Source: DATCJU01 sp036562635
GTDB taxonomy: Bacteria; Actinomycetota; Actinomycetes; Mycobacteriales; Pseudonocardiaceae
Reading direction: 5' to 3'
Assembly (NCBI GenBank): GCA_036562635.1
Contig: DATCJU010000049.1
Span: 1-44,895, forward strand
Length of the DNA: 44,895 bases
The notes beneath the pieces were generated by a model that saw only the letters and a list, made by a program, of their open reading frames with translations, had not been told where the DNA came from and searched no databases. A program made the translations under genes and the position numbers. Each line of letters starts with the position of its first letter. Positions within the stretch are counted from its first letter, which is position 1. This document shows, in pieces, positions 8,346 to 17,464 of the stretch.

Positions 8346-9052
8346 TCACACCACCTCGCCGAGGATCGCGTCGGCCGCGTCGACACACCACCGCCGGAGC
8401 AGTGCGGCGGTGCGTTTCCGGTGCTGGACCGAGGCGGCCTCCGGGGCCGGGTCGCGCAGCCACCGCCAGGCGTAGCGGCGCGCCGTCGTCTCCGTCAGGT
8501 CGTCGGGGTCCTCGGTGGCGTTCCGCACCAGTGCGGCCGCCACCTGGATCCGGGCGAGCCGTACCACCAGCTCGGGCCCCCGGCCACGGCGACCACCGGG
8601 GGCGTCTCGCGCCACTCCCGTGCGAACACGGCCCGCAGCGCCGTGCAGCTCTCCCGGATCGTGTCGACCGGTTCCTGCAGGCGGGGACGTGGGGCCTCCG
8701 GCAGTGTCCGCTCCGCCGTGGCCAGCACGGCGGCGAAGAGGGACGGGTCAAGCAGGCACGGCAGCAGTTCGGCCGCCCGGGGCAGTGCGCCGGGCCAGGC
8801 GAGCACACCGACCCGGGCGGCCAGGTCCTCCAGCAGGACGTGACGCAGCTCGGCGAGCACGTCCGACACCGCACCGGAGGAGGGTTCGTGCGCGGCGTGT
8901 GTCGCCGCCACGTGCAGGCCCACCAGCTCCACCAGGAGCTCGCCGAGCGGCTCCTCCAGGGCTCCGGCCGTGAGCGGAGCCGCCTCGTCGAGCGCGGTGA
9001 AGCGGCGGCGCAACTCGTGCAGGACCGCGGTGGTCAGCACGGGATCGTCCAT
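8346..9052 (-). pseudogene. Unknown operon protein, frameshifted at a C5 run
   Basis: The ATG at 9050-9052 overlaps the aminotransferase stop (TGATG). Frame 1 runs to REWRETPPVVAVAGGP. After the C run at 8577-8581 the similar-looking protein continues in another frame as ELVVRLARIQVAAALVRNATE and ends at 8346, two bases before the MFS start. Adding one base to the run restores a 235-residue frame that fits the overlaps at both ends. The product looks alpha-helical and soluble, rich in Leu, Ala and Arg. I recognise no family; it could be a small helper or tailoring enzyme. The frameshift may be a real mutation or a homopolymer sequencing error. Confidence 0.65.
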
Positions 9053-10056
9053 CACCGCACCGGCTTCCCACCGGGTGCCGCCAGGACCTTGCCGTCCTCG
9101 GGGAGTTCCTGGTCCCGGGTGGACAGGACGGCCGACAGATCGGTCACCCAGTCCCGCCGTCCCGGGAGCCGCCCCGCGACGGCGTCGTCGAAGGCCGCCC
9201 GCAGCCGGGCGTACACCGGGCCCGGCCGGCCCTCTCCCACCGGCATGCCGTCGACGGTGGTCACCGCGACCACCTCCATCGCGGTGCCGGCCAGGAGCAC
9301 CTCGTCCGCGGTGCGCAGCTCCGCGGGGGCCAGGGGCCGCTGCTGGGTGGGGATGCCGAGGTCGGCGGCCAGGTGGAGGAGGGAGTCCCTGGTGATGCCG
9401 GGCAGGATGCCCTCCTCGATCGGCGGGGTGACGAGCACGCCGTCCCGCACGACGAAGACGTTGGCCGCGGACGCCTCCGCGACCCGGCCCGCCGAGTTGA
9501 GCAGGATCGCCTCGTGGTCGCCGCCGCGCACCGCCTCCAGCCGGGCCAGGGACGGGTTGAGGTAGCCGCCGGTGGACTTCACGCTCGGCGGGATCTAGGC
9601 CGGGCCGGTGCGGACCCATCCGCTGGTGCGCACCCGGATGCCCCGGTCGGCGTCGGGCAGGTAGCCCGACCACCGCCAGCAGCCGATCACCACCTGCACC
9701 TGGTCGAGCTGTGCGGCCACCGACATCGCACCGGGCCGCAGCATCACCAGCGGGCGCAGGTAGCCGGCGGACAGCCCGGAGCGCAGCACGAGTTCGGCGC
9801 ACGCCTCGACGAGCTCCTGCTCCCCATAGGGCACGTGCATGCCCAGGGCCCGGGCGGAGGCGATCAGCCGGCGCAGGTGCTCCACGAGCCGGAAGCCCAG
9901 CGGACCGGAGAGGCCGGGGGCGTCCGCGGGGTAGAAACGGATGCCCTCGTAGGCACCCCAGCCGTAGTGCAGGGAGGGCGTCATGACGTGCACGGTCGCG
10001 TCCGCGCCGCTGACGATCCGTCCGTCCACCCACACGTCACACGTCGTGACGTCCAT
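9052..10056 (-). pseudogene. Class IV (branched-chain type) aminotransferase with in-frame amber stop
   Basis: The fold-type IV PLP enzyme begins MDVTTCDVWVDGRIV, with HYGWGAYEGIRFY and VRTSGWVR in the first half. The second half has KSTGGYLN (PLP lysine), GRVAEASAANVFVV, GILPGITRDSLL and DEVLLAGTAMEV, as in IlvE and DAAT. Both halves are in one frame, separated only by TAG at 9595-9597, codon 154, at the position of the residue before IP in the E. coli IlvE stretch NTIPT. The full length would be 334 codons. The start has a GAAGGGA site inside the preceding gene, which it overlaps by 20 bases. As read, no PLP lysine would be made in the first fragment, so the enzyme should be dead unless the stop is an error or is read through. 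Confidence 0.85.
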
Positions 10057-11308
10057 CAACCATCCCTTCTCGTAGACGGAGCTCGTCGGCCGGGACCGCG
10101 TCGCCGCACTCGGCCACCAGGCGAGCGCGTTCGCCCTGGTCCTGCAGCGCCAGGGCGGTGCGCAACGGGCTGTCCGGCGGGAGCGTGAAGACACCGAAGC
10201 GGGGTTCGAAACGGCAGCCCCTGGTCCGTTTCGCGGGGTAGGCGGCGAGCCCCAGTTCGAGGCGGTGCACGCCCCGGGGCAGACCCCACTCCAGGGCGTC
10301 GTAGTAGACGATGTTGAAGTAGCAGAAGTCGCGGGAGCCGAGCCGGTCGTAGTCGAACCCGGCGGTACGGGCGAACAGGGTGTCGCCGTCGCGGAGGCAG
10401 ATGACGAAGCCGACGGTGTCGCCCTCGATCCGGGAGCGGATCACGACCAGCCGGTCACCGCACCAGCGGGCGAGGGCGGTGAACTCGGCGACGGTGCGTT
10501 CCCGTTCCTCCGGGAGCCCGTAGCGGAGCCGCAGGTTGCACCGCAGGTCCACCAGGTCCTCGCCGATGGCGTCCGGCCCGGTGGCGATGTCGCTGGTCGC
10601 GGGCCCGCCCAGGTACATCCGGCGTTCCCGCAGGATGCGTCCCCGCCGCCGGGAGGACAGTCCGTCCAGGTAGTCCTGCCAGCTGGTGCCCCCGCACTCC
10701 AGCACGCTTTCCGCGCCGAGCACGGCGACCTGGTGCTGCGGACCGAGTTCCGGCAGCAGCCAGCGGGTCAGCTGTGTGGTGGTGTACAGCAGGGCGTGGC
10801 TCGTGCAGCCGTACTCCTCCGCCAGGTCCGCGACCGCGTGGACCAGCTGCCGGCATGCCGTGATCCGGTCCTCCTCGGTCAGCTCGGGGGCGGCCAGGAG
10901 ACCGTGGTGCGCCCCGTAGGTGCCGACCGCCAGGCTGGGGTAGGCGGCGGACCGGGCCGACTTGACCGGCAGTTCCGCCAGCCGGTGTTGTGCCGTCTCG
11001 TCCAGGCGTGTGCTGTCGCCGAAGGCCCGTTCGTCACCCACCATCGCGGGCACGTCGTAGAACAGCAGCCCGCCCGGTCGTTCCGAGCGCAGCACCGGGG
11101 CCAGCAGGACGGGCCGCCCGTTCCGGTGGGCGACCAGGTGCAGTATCGGGTGCTGCGGCAGTTCCAGGGTCACCCGGCGGAAGTCGGGGCGCGACCAGAC
11201 CGGGGTGCGCCCCACGGGGTCCTCCCACCGCTGCAGTTCCGCCTGTTCCGCCAGCTCGTCGAGCTCAGCTACAGTCCACTGTAGACCTGACCGCACGCCT
11301 ACGCTCAT
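10037..11308 (-). CDS. FemAB/BioF2-like GNAT-fold acyl- or aminoacyltransferase
   Basis: The 423-residue intact protein has two GNAT-like halves. The C-terminal half contains DTVGFVICLRDGDTLFARTA, then CYFNIVYYDALEWGLPRG and LELGLAAYPAKRTRGCRFEP. This pattern resembles the FemAB_like/BioF2-like family, in which an acyl-CoA or aminoacyl-tRNA donor acylates an amine. The ATG overlaps the ligase-2 stop (ATGA). In this operon it may add a further acyl or aminoacyl group to the peptide. The donor and acceptor are not known. Confidence 0.75.
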   Translation of the reverse strand: MSVGVRSGLQWTVAELDELAEQAELQRWEDPVGRTPVWSRPDFRRVTLELPQHPILHLVAHRNGRPVLLAPVLRSERPGGLLFYDVPAMVGDERAFGDSTRLDETAQHRLAELPVKSARSAAYPSLAVGTYGAHHGLLAAPELTEEDRITACRQLVHAVADLAEEYGCTSHALLYTTTQLTRWLLPELGPQHQVAVLGAESVLECGGTSWQDYLDGLSSRRRGRILRERRMYLGGPATSDIATGPDAIGEDLVDLRCNLRLRYGLPEERERTVAEFTALARWCGDRLVVIRSRIEGDTVGFVICLRDGDTLFARTAGFDYDRLGSRDFCYFNIVYYDALEWGLPRGVHRLELGLAAYPAKRTRGCRFEPRFGVFTLPPDSPLRTALALQDQGERARLVAECGDAVPADELRLREGMVDGRHDV

Positions 11309-12593
11309 CGCCCACCTCCGGTCACGGCGGCCAGGGACCCGGTGCCGGCGGTCGTCCTCTCCGCGTGGTCGTGGTCGTCGGGCCGCTCCCAGCGCACCTG
11401 TTCTTCGAACAACTCGGCGGCCCGGCGTAGCCGTTGGTCCAGGACGGCGTGGTTCGGCGCGGTGACGGTCCAGGTGAGCACGAAGTCACCGGACTTGCGT
11501 TCCGCGTAGCGGGCCTCGTCCCACACCTCGCCGGGCTGGGCGAGTGGCATGAGGTCGTGCACCCACCCGGCGCACTCCGCGGGCGGTTCGCCGGGTAGGG
11601 CGGCCAGGCGACCCAGCCGGGGGGCAGCCCGTAGTTGGCTACGGGGACCGGGTTCGCCGCCGCCTCGGTCAGCCGGTCCAGGTCGACCGGCAGACCCGCC
11701 GCGATGCGCAGCCAGGTGTGTCGCAGGTCCACCCCGAGCGCCCGGTTGATCATGGGCGGGATGGGGTGGCCCGGGAGCCGGGAGGCGATCTCGCACAGCA
11801 CCGGCCGCCGGCCTTCGGCGACGAAGAACTCGGCGTGCAGCAGGAGGGTCCCGTCCCCGGGCAGTGCGGCCACCACCCGCCACAGCTCCTCCACCAGGGG
11901 CCGGTACCACGGGTGGTCGCGGCCGAGCAGGTAGCTGCCGCTGCCCCGGTCCGCCCAGTGCGCCAGGCAGCCCAGCTCGGTGTAGGCGGCCGGCAGCGCG
12001 AAGACCGGGCGGCCCTCGACGATCAGCCCGTCCACGTGGACCACCTCGCCCTCGACGAGCTGCTCGACCAAGTGGCCGGGCAGCTCCGCGGGGAGCCGGG
12101 CGAGGTCGGCCTCGGAGTGCAGAACGTGCACCCCGACGCTGCCGGAGGAGGAGCGGGGCTTGACCACCACGGGCCAGCCGTGTCGCCCCGCGAAGGCACG
12201 GACCTGGGACGCCCGTTCCACCAGCCACCACCGGGGAGCGGGGAGACCGGCGTCCGCCGTGTACCGGCGCATCAGTCCCTTGTCCCGGTACGCCTGGGCG
12301 CTCGCCGGGTGCTGCCCGGGAAGCTGGAGCTGCTCCCGCAGTGTCGCGGCGGCCAGGACGTCGGCCTCGGCGAAGGACACCACTCGGCTGATCGGGTGCC
12401 GCTGCGCCAGCCGGAGCCCGGCCTCCACGATGTCCTCGGTTCGGTAGGGAGTGACCGTGACGGTCTCCGCCGCCTGCTCGGCACCGGCGGGTACCGGCCC
12501 TCCGGTCAGCACCACGCACTTCTCGAGCCGGTCCGGCAGGGCGGCGGCGAGGTCGATCCCCCGCTGCCGTGGGCTGACCAGAACGAGGATCAA
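11305..12593 (-). pseudogene. ATP-grasp ligase (ligase 2), frameshifted at a G6 run
   Basis: A TTG start in the TTGA overlap is supported by GGAGG seven bases upstream. Visible are VVVKPRSSSGSVGVHVL (ATP lobe), HLVEQLVEGEVVHVDGLI (hinge) and LLHAEFFVAEGRRPVLCEIASRLPG (metal end), so the catalytic core lies before the lesion. At the run 11619-11624 the frame breaks. The natural continuation (GRLAALPGEPPAE, then VHDLMPLAQPGEVWDEAR) is in another frame and ends at 11305, overlapping the next ATG. One extra base restores 429 residues. If real, the lesion would replace the last ~100 residues. It is probably an amino-acid ligase. Confidence 0.83.
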
Positions 12594-13679
12594 GAACTCA
12601 CCTCCTCGGTGTGGCCCGCACCCACACCGACCGGTGTCCCGGGCAGCGTGGCCGCGAGTTCGTCCAGCAGTGCCGTGGTCGCCGTGTCCAGTTCCAGGCC
12701 GTCGCGGCGCTGGCGTTCGGCGTGTGCGCGCTGGGGGTCACCGGGGATGAGCACCGGCTGCTCCGCCCGGACGGGCCGGCTGCCCCGCACCGTGTCGACG
12801 AGGCGCCGCAGGGCGGATTCGGCGGCCTCCCGCCCACCCAGTGCCTCCGGGTCGATCGCGAGGAGGAGGTGGGCCACCCCACGCCCCTTGCCGTCCGGTG
12901 ATGTGCCGACGTGGGTCATCTCGAAGTCGAGTGGGCCGCCCACCAGCACCGCGGTGAGCACCGTGACCGCCATCGCCAGGCCCTGCCCCTTGTAGCCGCC
13001 CAGCGGGGCGAGCGCGCTGGCCGCCGCGGGGTCGAGGGTGGTCAGCCCGTCGGCGTCCACCGCCCAGCCCGGCTCCAGGGGGGGTGCCGGTGCGGCCCCG
13101 CTCCTTGATCTCGCCGAAACAGACCTGGCTGGTTGCCATGTCCAGGCAGAACTCGTCCCCGAAGGCGATCGCGATCGGGTTGGTGCCGAACAGCGGGTCG
13201 GCCCCTCCGTACGGCGCGACCCGGCTCGCCGCCGAGGTCGTCACCATGCCGAGGAGCCCGTGCGCGGCGATCCGGCGCGCGTAGCAGCCGGCGGCGCCGA
13301 AGTGGTTGGAGCGGCGCACACCGACCACGGCCACCCCGAACCGCTTGGCGCGCTCGACGGCGGTGCGGACACCGTGCAGCCCGGCCACCACGCCCAGCGC
13401 GTCCTCGGCGTCGACCAGCACGGCCGGCCCGGTGTCCCGGACCACCGTGGGGTGGGCGTCGGCCTTGGCGACCTTCCGGTCCAGCTCGTCCAGGTAGGTC
13501 CCCAGCAGTCGCACCCCGTGGGTGTGCACGCCGAGCAGGGACGCCTCGACGAGGACCTCGGCGACCTCGTCCGCCTCGGGGACGCCCCGGTCCGCCAGGG
13601 CCGCCGCGGTCACCGCACGGACGGGTTCGACGTCCCGCCAACGGGAGTCGCCGGTGTCGTGCCGGTGGTGGTCGGTCAT
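12590..13679 (-). pseudogene. LDH2-type (malate/L-lactate/ureidoglycolate) dehydrogenase, frameshifted at a G7 run
   Basis: The LDH2 family is shown by THGVRLLGTYLDEL, RRSNHFGAAGCYARRI, PLFGTNPIAIAFGDEF and LDMATSQVCFGEIKE, then after the lesion by PLGGYKGQGLAMAVTVL. These NAD(P)-dependent enzymes reduce 2-oxo acids or cyclic imines such as piperideine-2-carboxylate. The run of seven G at 13078-13084 breaks the frame; removing one gives a 362-residue protein reading TGTPLEPGWAVDADGL. The start overlaps the epimerase stop (ATGA) and the end overlaps the ligase-2 TTG start. In the pathway it could reduce a keto acid or imine made by the aminotransferase. Confidence 0.85.
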
Positions 13680-15124
13680 CCCGCCGTACCTCCTTCTCGG
13701 ACCAGGTGTCCGTCGCTTGCGGTGCCGGATCCCGTCACCTGTCGGAATCCGGCGCGGTCCAGGAACGGGCGCGGCCCGGCCGCGGCCGGGCACCACACCG
13801 GTTCCGCGAGTTCCTGAACCACCCGGTCGACCAGTGCGGTGCCCACCCCGACTCCGCGCCGGGCCGGGTCGACCAGGACGCCGCACAGGCGCCACGCGGG
13901 CACCGCGCCGGTGGCCGTGCGGAAGGGAGCGGGCTCGGGCACGGCGGTGGCCAGGCCGATGACCCGGCCCTCCCGCAGGGCCGCCACATGCAGGGCGCGG
14001 TCCGCGTCGGCCGTGGGGACCCGGTGGGCCGTCGGCCACGTCTCTCCCAGGGAACGCAGGTCCTCGGGGCCGAGCCGGCGGAGCACCCAGGCCGGCCGGG
14101 TCGGGTCGGGCTCGAAACCGGTGCCGGGGCGGTCGGGGAGGACGATGCGTCCCTCGGCGGTGAGCCGGACCCCGTCGCCGGTGTCGGTGGCGAGCAGGGC
14201 GACCGTGTCCAGGTCCACGTGGTCGGTGGCTCCGGCGAGGTGTGCCGCCGCGCTGGCCCCGGCCGAGGACTCGGGCAGACAGCCCAGCATGGTGGCCAGT
14301 CCCTTGTTCCGGCAGTCGTGCACCATGTGCAGGATCGGGGTGAGCCCGCCTGCCTTGAGGACCTTCAGGTTGACCCCGTCGAACTGGTCCACCGCCGCGG
14401 GGACCTGGTCGGGCGTGGTTACCGACTCGTCGGCGAAGATCGGCACCGGGCTGCGCCGGCGGACCTCGCGATGGGCCTCCACCTCGCCGACGGGAAACGG
14501 CTGTTCCAGCGCGGCGATGTTGAGGTCGGCCAGCTGGTCGAGGACCTTGAACAGCCCCTCCGGGGTCCAGCACGCGTTGCCGTCCAACCAGAACGGGGCA
14601 TCGGTGTGCTCCCGCAGGGCGCGCACCACATCCAGGTCCTCGGCCCGGGCCAGTTTGACCTTGTACAGGCTCCAGCCCGGCGTCCGGGTCAGTTTGGCGA
14701 CCATCTTGTCCGGGCTGTCCAGTCCGATGCTGTAGCTGGAGGGCACCCCGGACGGGTCGGGCAGGCCCAGGTGCCGGTACAGCGGTTCACCGGCGAGCCG
14801 TGCCGCGAGGTCGTGCGCGGCCACGTCCAGCGCGCCCAGTGCGAACGGGCAGTCCGCCAGCACCGGGTACAGCGTGTGCCAGAGCTGTTCCGGCTGGGTG
14901 GGGTCCGCGTCTTTCAGCAGCGGCTCGACCGCACGCAGCCTGTTGATCACCGTGCTGATGTTGGACCGGTAGGTCGTGGCCATGAAGTCCGACGACTCGC
15001 CCCACCCGGACACCCCGTCCGCCGTCAGTTCGACGAGCACCGCGCGGTGTTCTGGAATCTCCTCGCGGGCCGAGCGCCACACCTCCTGGTCCACCATCCG
15101 GACCAGGTGCAGCCGCAACCTCAT
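13676..15124 (-). CDS. Enolase-superfamily (dipeptide epimerase-like) enzyme fused to a GNAT domain
   Basis: The 482-residue intact protein is a fusion. Residues 1-~340 show the muconate-lactonising/Ala-Glu-epimerase barrel: YKVKLA (first catalytic Lys motif KxK), WLDGNACW (Asp ligand), ALEQPF (Glu ligand), FADESV (Asp ligand) and NLKVLKAGG (second Lys). Residues ~350-480 form a GNAT domain with DPARRGVGVGTALVDRVV and RPFLDRAGFRQV. The barrel would epimerise a dipeptide or amino-acid derivative, or act as a cycloisomerase; the GNAT part may acylate the same product. It is coupled by ATGA overlaps to the aminomutase and to the dehydrogenase. I do not know a characterised enzyme with this fusion. 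Confidence 0.85.
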   Translation of the reverse strand: MRLRLHLVRMVDQEVWRSAREEIPEHRAVLVELTADGVSGWGESSDFMATTYRSNISTVINRLRAVEPLLKDADPTQPEQLWHTLYPVLADCPFALGALDVAAHDLAARLAGEPLYRHLGLPDPSGVPSSYSIGLDSPDKMVAKLTRTPGWSLYKVKLARAEDLDVVRALREHTDAPFWLDGNACWTPEGLFKVLDQLADLNIAALEQPFPVGEVEAHREVRRRSPVPIFADESVTTPDQVPAAVDQFDGVNLKVLKAGGLTPILHMVHDCRNKGLATMLGCLPESSAGASAAAHLAGATDHVDLDTVALLATDTGDGVRLTAEGRIVLPDRPGTGFEPDPTRPAWVLRRLGPEDLRSLGETWPTAHRVPTADADRALHVAALREGRVIGLATAVPEPAPFRTATGAVPAWRLCGVLVDPARRGVGVGTALVDRVVQELAEPVWCPAAAGPRPFLDRAGFRQVTGSGTASDGHLVREGGTAG

Positions 15125-16443
15125 CCCGCCACTCCGATCAGGGAGGTCGTGTTGAAGAACCGCTGGTCCCGAGGCCCGTAGGGGCGCAGCTCGTCCCACC
15201 ACTCGGCGTGGGGGTCGAACCGGGCGAAGAACGGGTGGCCGACCAGCTCGGGGTTCCGCGCCTGCAGGAACCGCAGCGCGAACGCCGGGCCGTGGTCGAG
15301 CTCGACGACCCCGTCCACGCAGACCTTGCCCGGCGAGGCCGACATGACCGGGCCCCGTGCGCTGCGGCCGAGTCCGGACACGGTGCGGACGGCGCCCTGG
15401 TACACCTCGAGCGCACGCTGCAGCGACAGCCCGAAGTAGCGGCGTGCGCCGGTGTCCCGTTCGACGAACATGTAGTAGGGCACCACCCCGTGCTGGACCT
15501 CGCGCCGCCACAGCTCGGCCCACACCGCGGGGTCGTCGTTGACGTGCCGCACCACCGGGGCCTGGGCCCGCAGCACCGCGCCGGTCTCGGCCAGGCGGCG
15601 CAGGGCGCGCTGCGCGGCGTCGGTCTCCAGTTCCCGCGGGTGCGACAGGTGCAACATCATCGCCACGTGGCGGCCGCTGCGCACGACCCGTTCGAGCAGC
15701 CGCAGCAGGTCGTCCGCCTCGTCGCCGTCGAGCAGGCGGTAGGGCCAGAACGACACGGCCTTCGTGCCGATGCGCACCGTTCGTACGTGCTCGCGGCCGG
15801 GGGCCAGCAGCGGCTCGATGTAGGAGGCGAGCAGCTCGGTGCGCATCACCAGGGGGTCGCCGCCGGTGATCAGCACGTCGGTGATCTCCGGGTGTGCGTC
15901 CAGGTAACGGCACATCACGGCCGGACCCTCCACGGCCATGCGGAGGTCCGGGCGCTCGACGAACTGGGCCCAGCGGAAGCAGTAGCCGCAGTAGCTGTGG
16001 CACGTCTGCCCCTGCCGAGGGAAGACCAGCAGTGTCTCCCGGTACTTGTGCTGCAGGCCCCAGCCCTCGAAGGTCTCGTCCCGCGGCACGTTCTGGCTGA
16101 TCTGGTCACCGGGGTGCGGGTTGAGCCGGTCCCGCACCTGGTTCACCACGGTCCGCAGCCGTTCCCGGCCTTCGTCCTGCAGTGCCTCGGCCACCAGTGC
16201 GAAGTCGGCCGGTTCGAGCATGTCCCTGTGCGGGAAGGTCAGCCGGTACAGCGGGTCGTCGGGAACCCGGTCCCAGTCGATCAGTTCGTCGATCACGTAG
16301 GAGCTGACCTTGAAGGGGAGGACCTGGGAGACGACGTGGACGTCCCAGGCCAGCTCCTCCTGTCCGGTGCGCTCCAGGACGAGGGATCGCATGCGGGCGC
16401 CGGAGACCGGGCGCAGCGCCCGCTGCGACAGGACAGTGCTCAC
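15121..16443 (-). CDS. KamA-family radical SAM protein (lysine 2,3-aminomutase-like)
   Basis: The 440-residue protein has the radical SAM cluster motif CHSYCGYC (CxxxCxxC) near residue 150, then VLITGGDPLVM, VRTVRIGTKAVSF and MMLHLSHPREL, as in the KamA family. The region that normally reads like DAPGGGGK, carrying the PLP lysine and a substrate-binding Asp, is here MSASPGKVCVDG, so the Lys is kept but that Asp appears lost. It may therefore act on something other than lysine, or be a distinct KamA subgroup. The predicted role is a 2,3-amino shift giving a beta-amino acid. The GTG start lies in a GTGA overlap. Confidence 0.85.
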   Translation of the reverse strand: MSTVLSQRALRPVSGARMRSLVLERTGQEELAWDVHVVSQVLPFKVSSYVIDELIDWDRVPDDPLYRLTFPHRDMLEPADFALVAEALQDEGRERLRTVVNQVRDRLNPHPGDQISQNVPRDETFEGWGLQHKYRETLLVFPRQGQTCHSYCGYCFRWAQFVERPDLRMAVEGPAVMCRYLDAHPEITDVLITGGDPLVMRTELLASYIEPLLAPGREHVRTVRIGTKAVSFWPYRLLDGDEADDLLRLLERVVRSGRHVAMMLHLSHPRELETDAAQRALRRLAETGAVLRAQAPVVRHVNDDPAVWAELWRREVQHGVVPYYMFVERDTGARRYFGLSLQRALEVYQGAVRTVSGLGRSARGPVMSASPGKVCVDGVVELDHGPAFALRFLQARNPELVGHPFFARFDPHAEWWDELRPYGPRDQRFFNTTSLIGVAG

Positions 16444-17464
16444 CGCTTGACCACCGACTTGCCCCAGTCGAAGTCGACCTGGTCAAGGAGGTCCATCTCC
16501 TCCAGCAGGGAGTAGAGCCCGCTGTAGTCCCGCACCAGCCGGGAGCGGGAGGTGTCCTCCTTGGTCTCGGCGACCATGCGTTCCCAACCAGGGACGTTTT
16601 CGATCTGCAGGATGCGTTCCCACGTGCTGTAGTCCGTGGCGACGAATGCCTCCAGCCCGGCCACCAGCATGTCGAGGAAGAACCGACGCCGGTTCGGGTC
16701 GAGCACGTCGTAGACGATCTTGGCCAGTTCGTCGGAGATCGAGGCGTGGCAGTACTCGTCTCGGTTGTGCAGCTTGGCCGTGGTCGAGTTGATCACCTGG
16801 ATGTTCTTGTCGTCCGCGAGCAGATCCAGGTAGGCGTTGATGGAGATCTCGGAGACGGTGGCGAACGCGAGGGTGATGAGGCTGCGCTGCCACCGCTCGG
16901 TGGCCTGGTCGCGCAATGCCTGGTGGGTCCGGGCGGTGTGTGACTCGGGGAGCGCCGCGTCGGGCAGGGCCGCGCCGCGGCGTCGGCGGGTGACCGCGCT
17001 CGCGTTGATGTGCATCAACGTGTGGTACTGCTCGTCCACCATCGCCTGCGCGAGGGCGATCTCCATGGCCTGCCCGCCCAGGCCGGGGAACTCGCCTTCC
17101 ATCACCAGGGCGAAGGCGGGGTTGGCGACCCGCTGCTCCGCCAGCACGGTGTGCCGGTTGTAGGCGATCCAGGCCCAGCTGAGCAGGCGGGACCGGGTGT
17201 GCTCGGGCAGCGACTGCCAGGTGGGGTGGTCGCGGAAGGGACGATCTCCTCGGGGTAGTCCGGGTGCTCCGGGTCGAACAGGGCGTCCAGGTCCGGCTCG
17301 TCGCGCTTGACCGTTGCGCGCCGTCCCCAGTTGCCGGCCAGGCGGGTGATCACCGCGTTCTCGACGACGTCACCGGGGTCGAACGAGGGCAGGCCTGGGA
17401 TGTGTACGTAGCCGTCCTCGCCGCGCGGGAGTTCGTCGGGGTCGTGGATCGGTCCGCCGCTCAT
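16440..17464 (-). pseudogene. AurF-type diiron N-oxygenase, frameshifted
   Basis: The C-terminal frame shows all diiron ligands expected of p-aminobenzoate N-oxygenase-like proteins: Glu in VLAEQRVANP, ExxH in DEQYHTLMH, Glu in VSEISIN and HxxxExxH in HNRDEYCHASI. The N-terminal frame starts MSGGPIHDPDEL and runs to PDYPEEIV. One base is missing near 17236-17243; restoring it gives PFRDHPTWQSLPEHTRSRLL and joins the halves into 341 residues. Such enzymes oxidise amines to hydroxylamine, nitroso or nitro groups. The start overlaps the oxygenase stop (ATGA), and the stop overlaps the aminomutase GTG. As read, the metal-binding half lacks a start signal. Confidence 0.85.

Noticed and set aside
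9595..9597. Pyrrolysine or other recoding of the amber codon
   Set aside because: No recoding element is seen and the protein family has no such residue at this site. The genes needed are not in the window.
8577..17243. Programmed frameshifting as an explanation for the broken operon genes
   Set aside because: Four different genes would each need it, with shifts in both directions and no common slippery motif or downstream structure. Homopolymer error or mutation is simpler.
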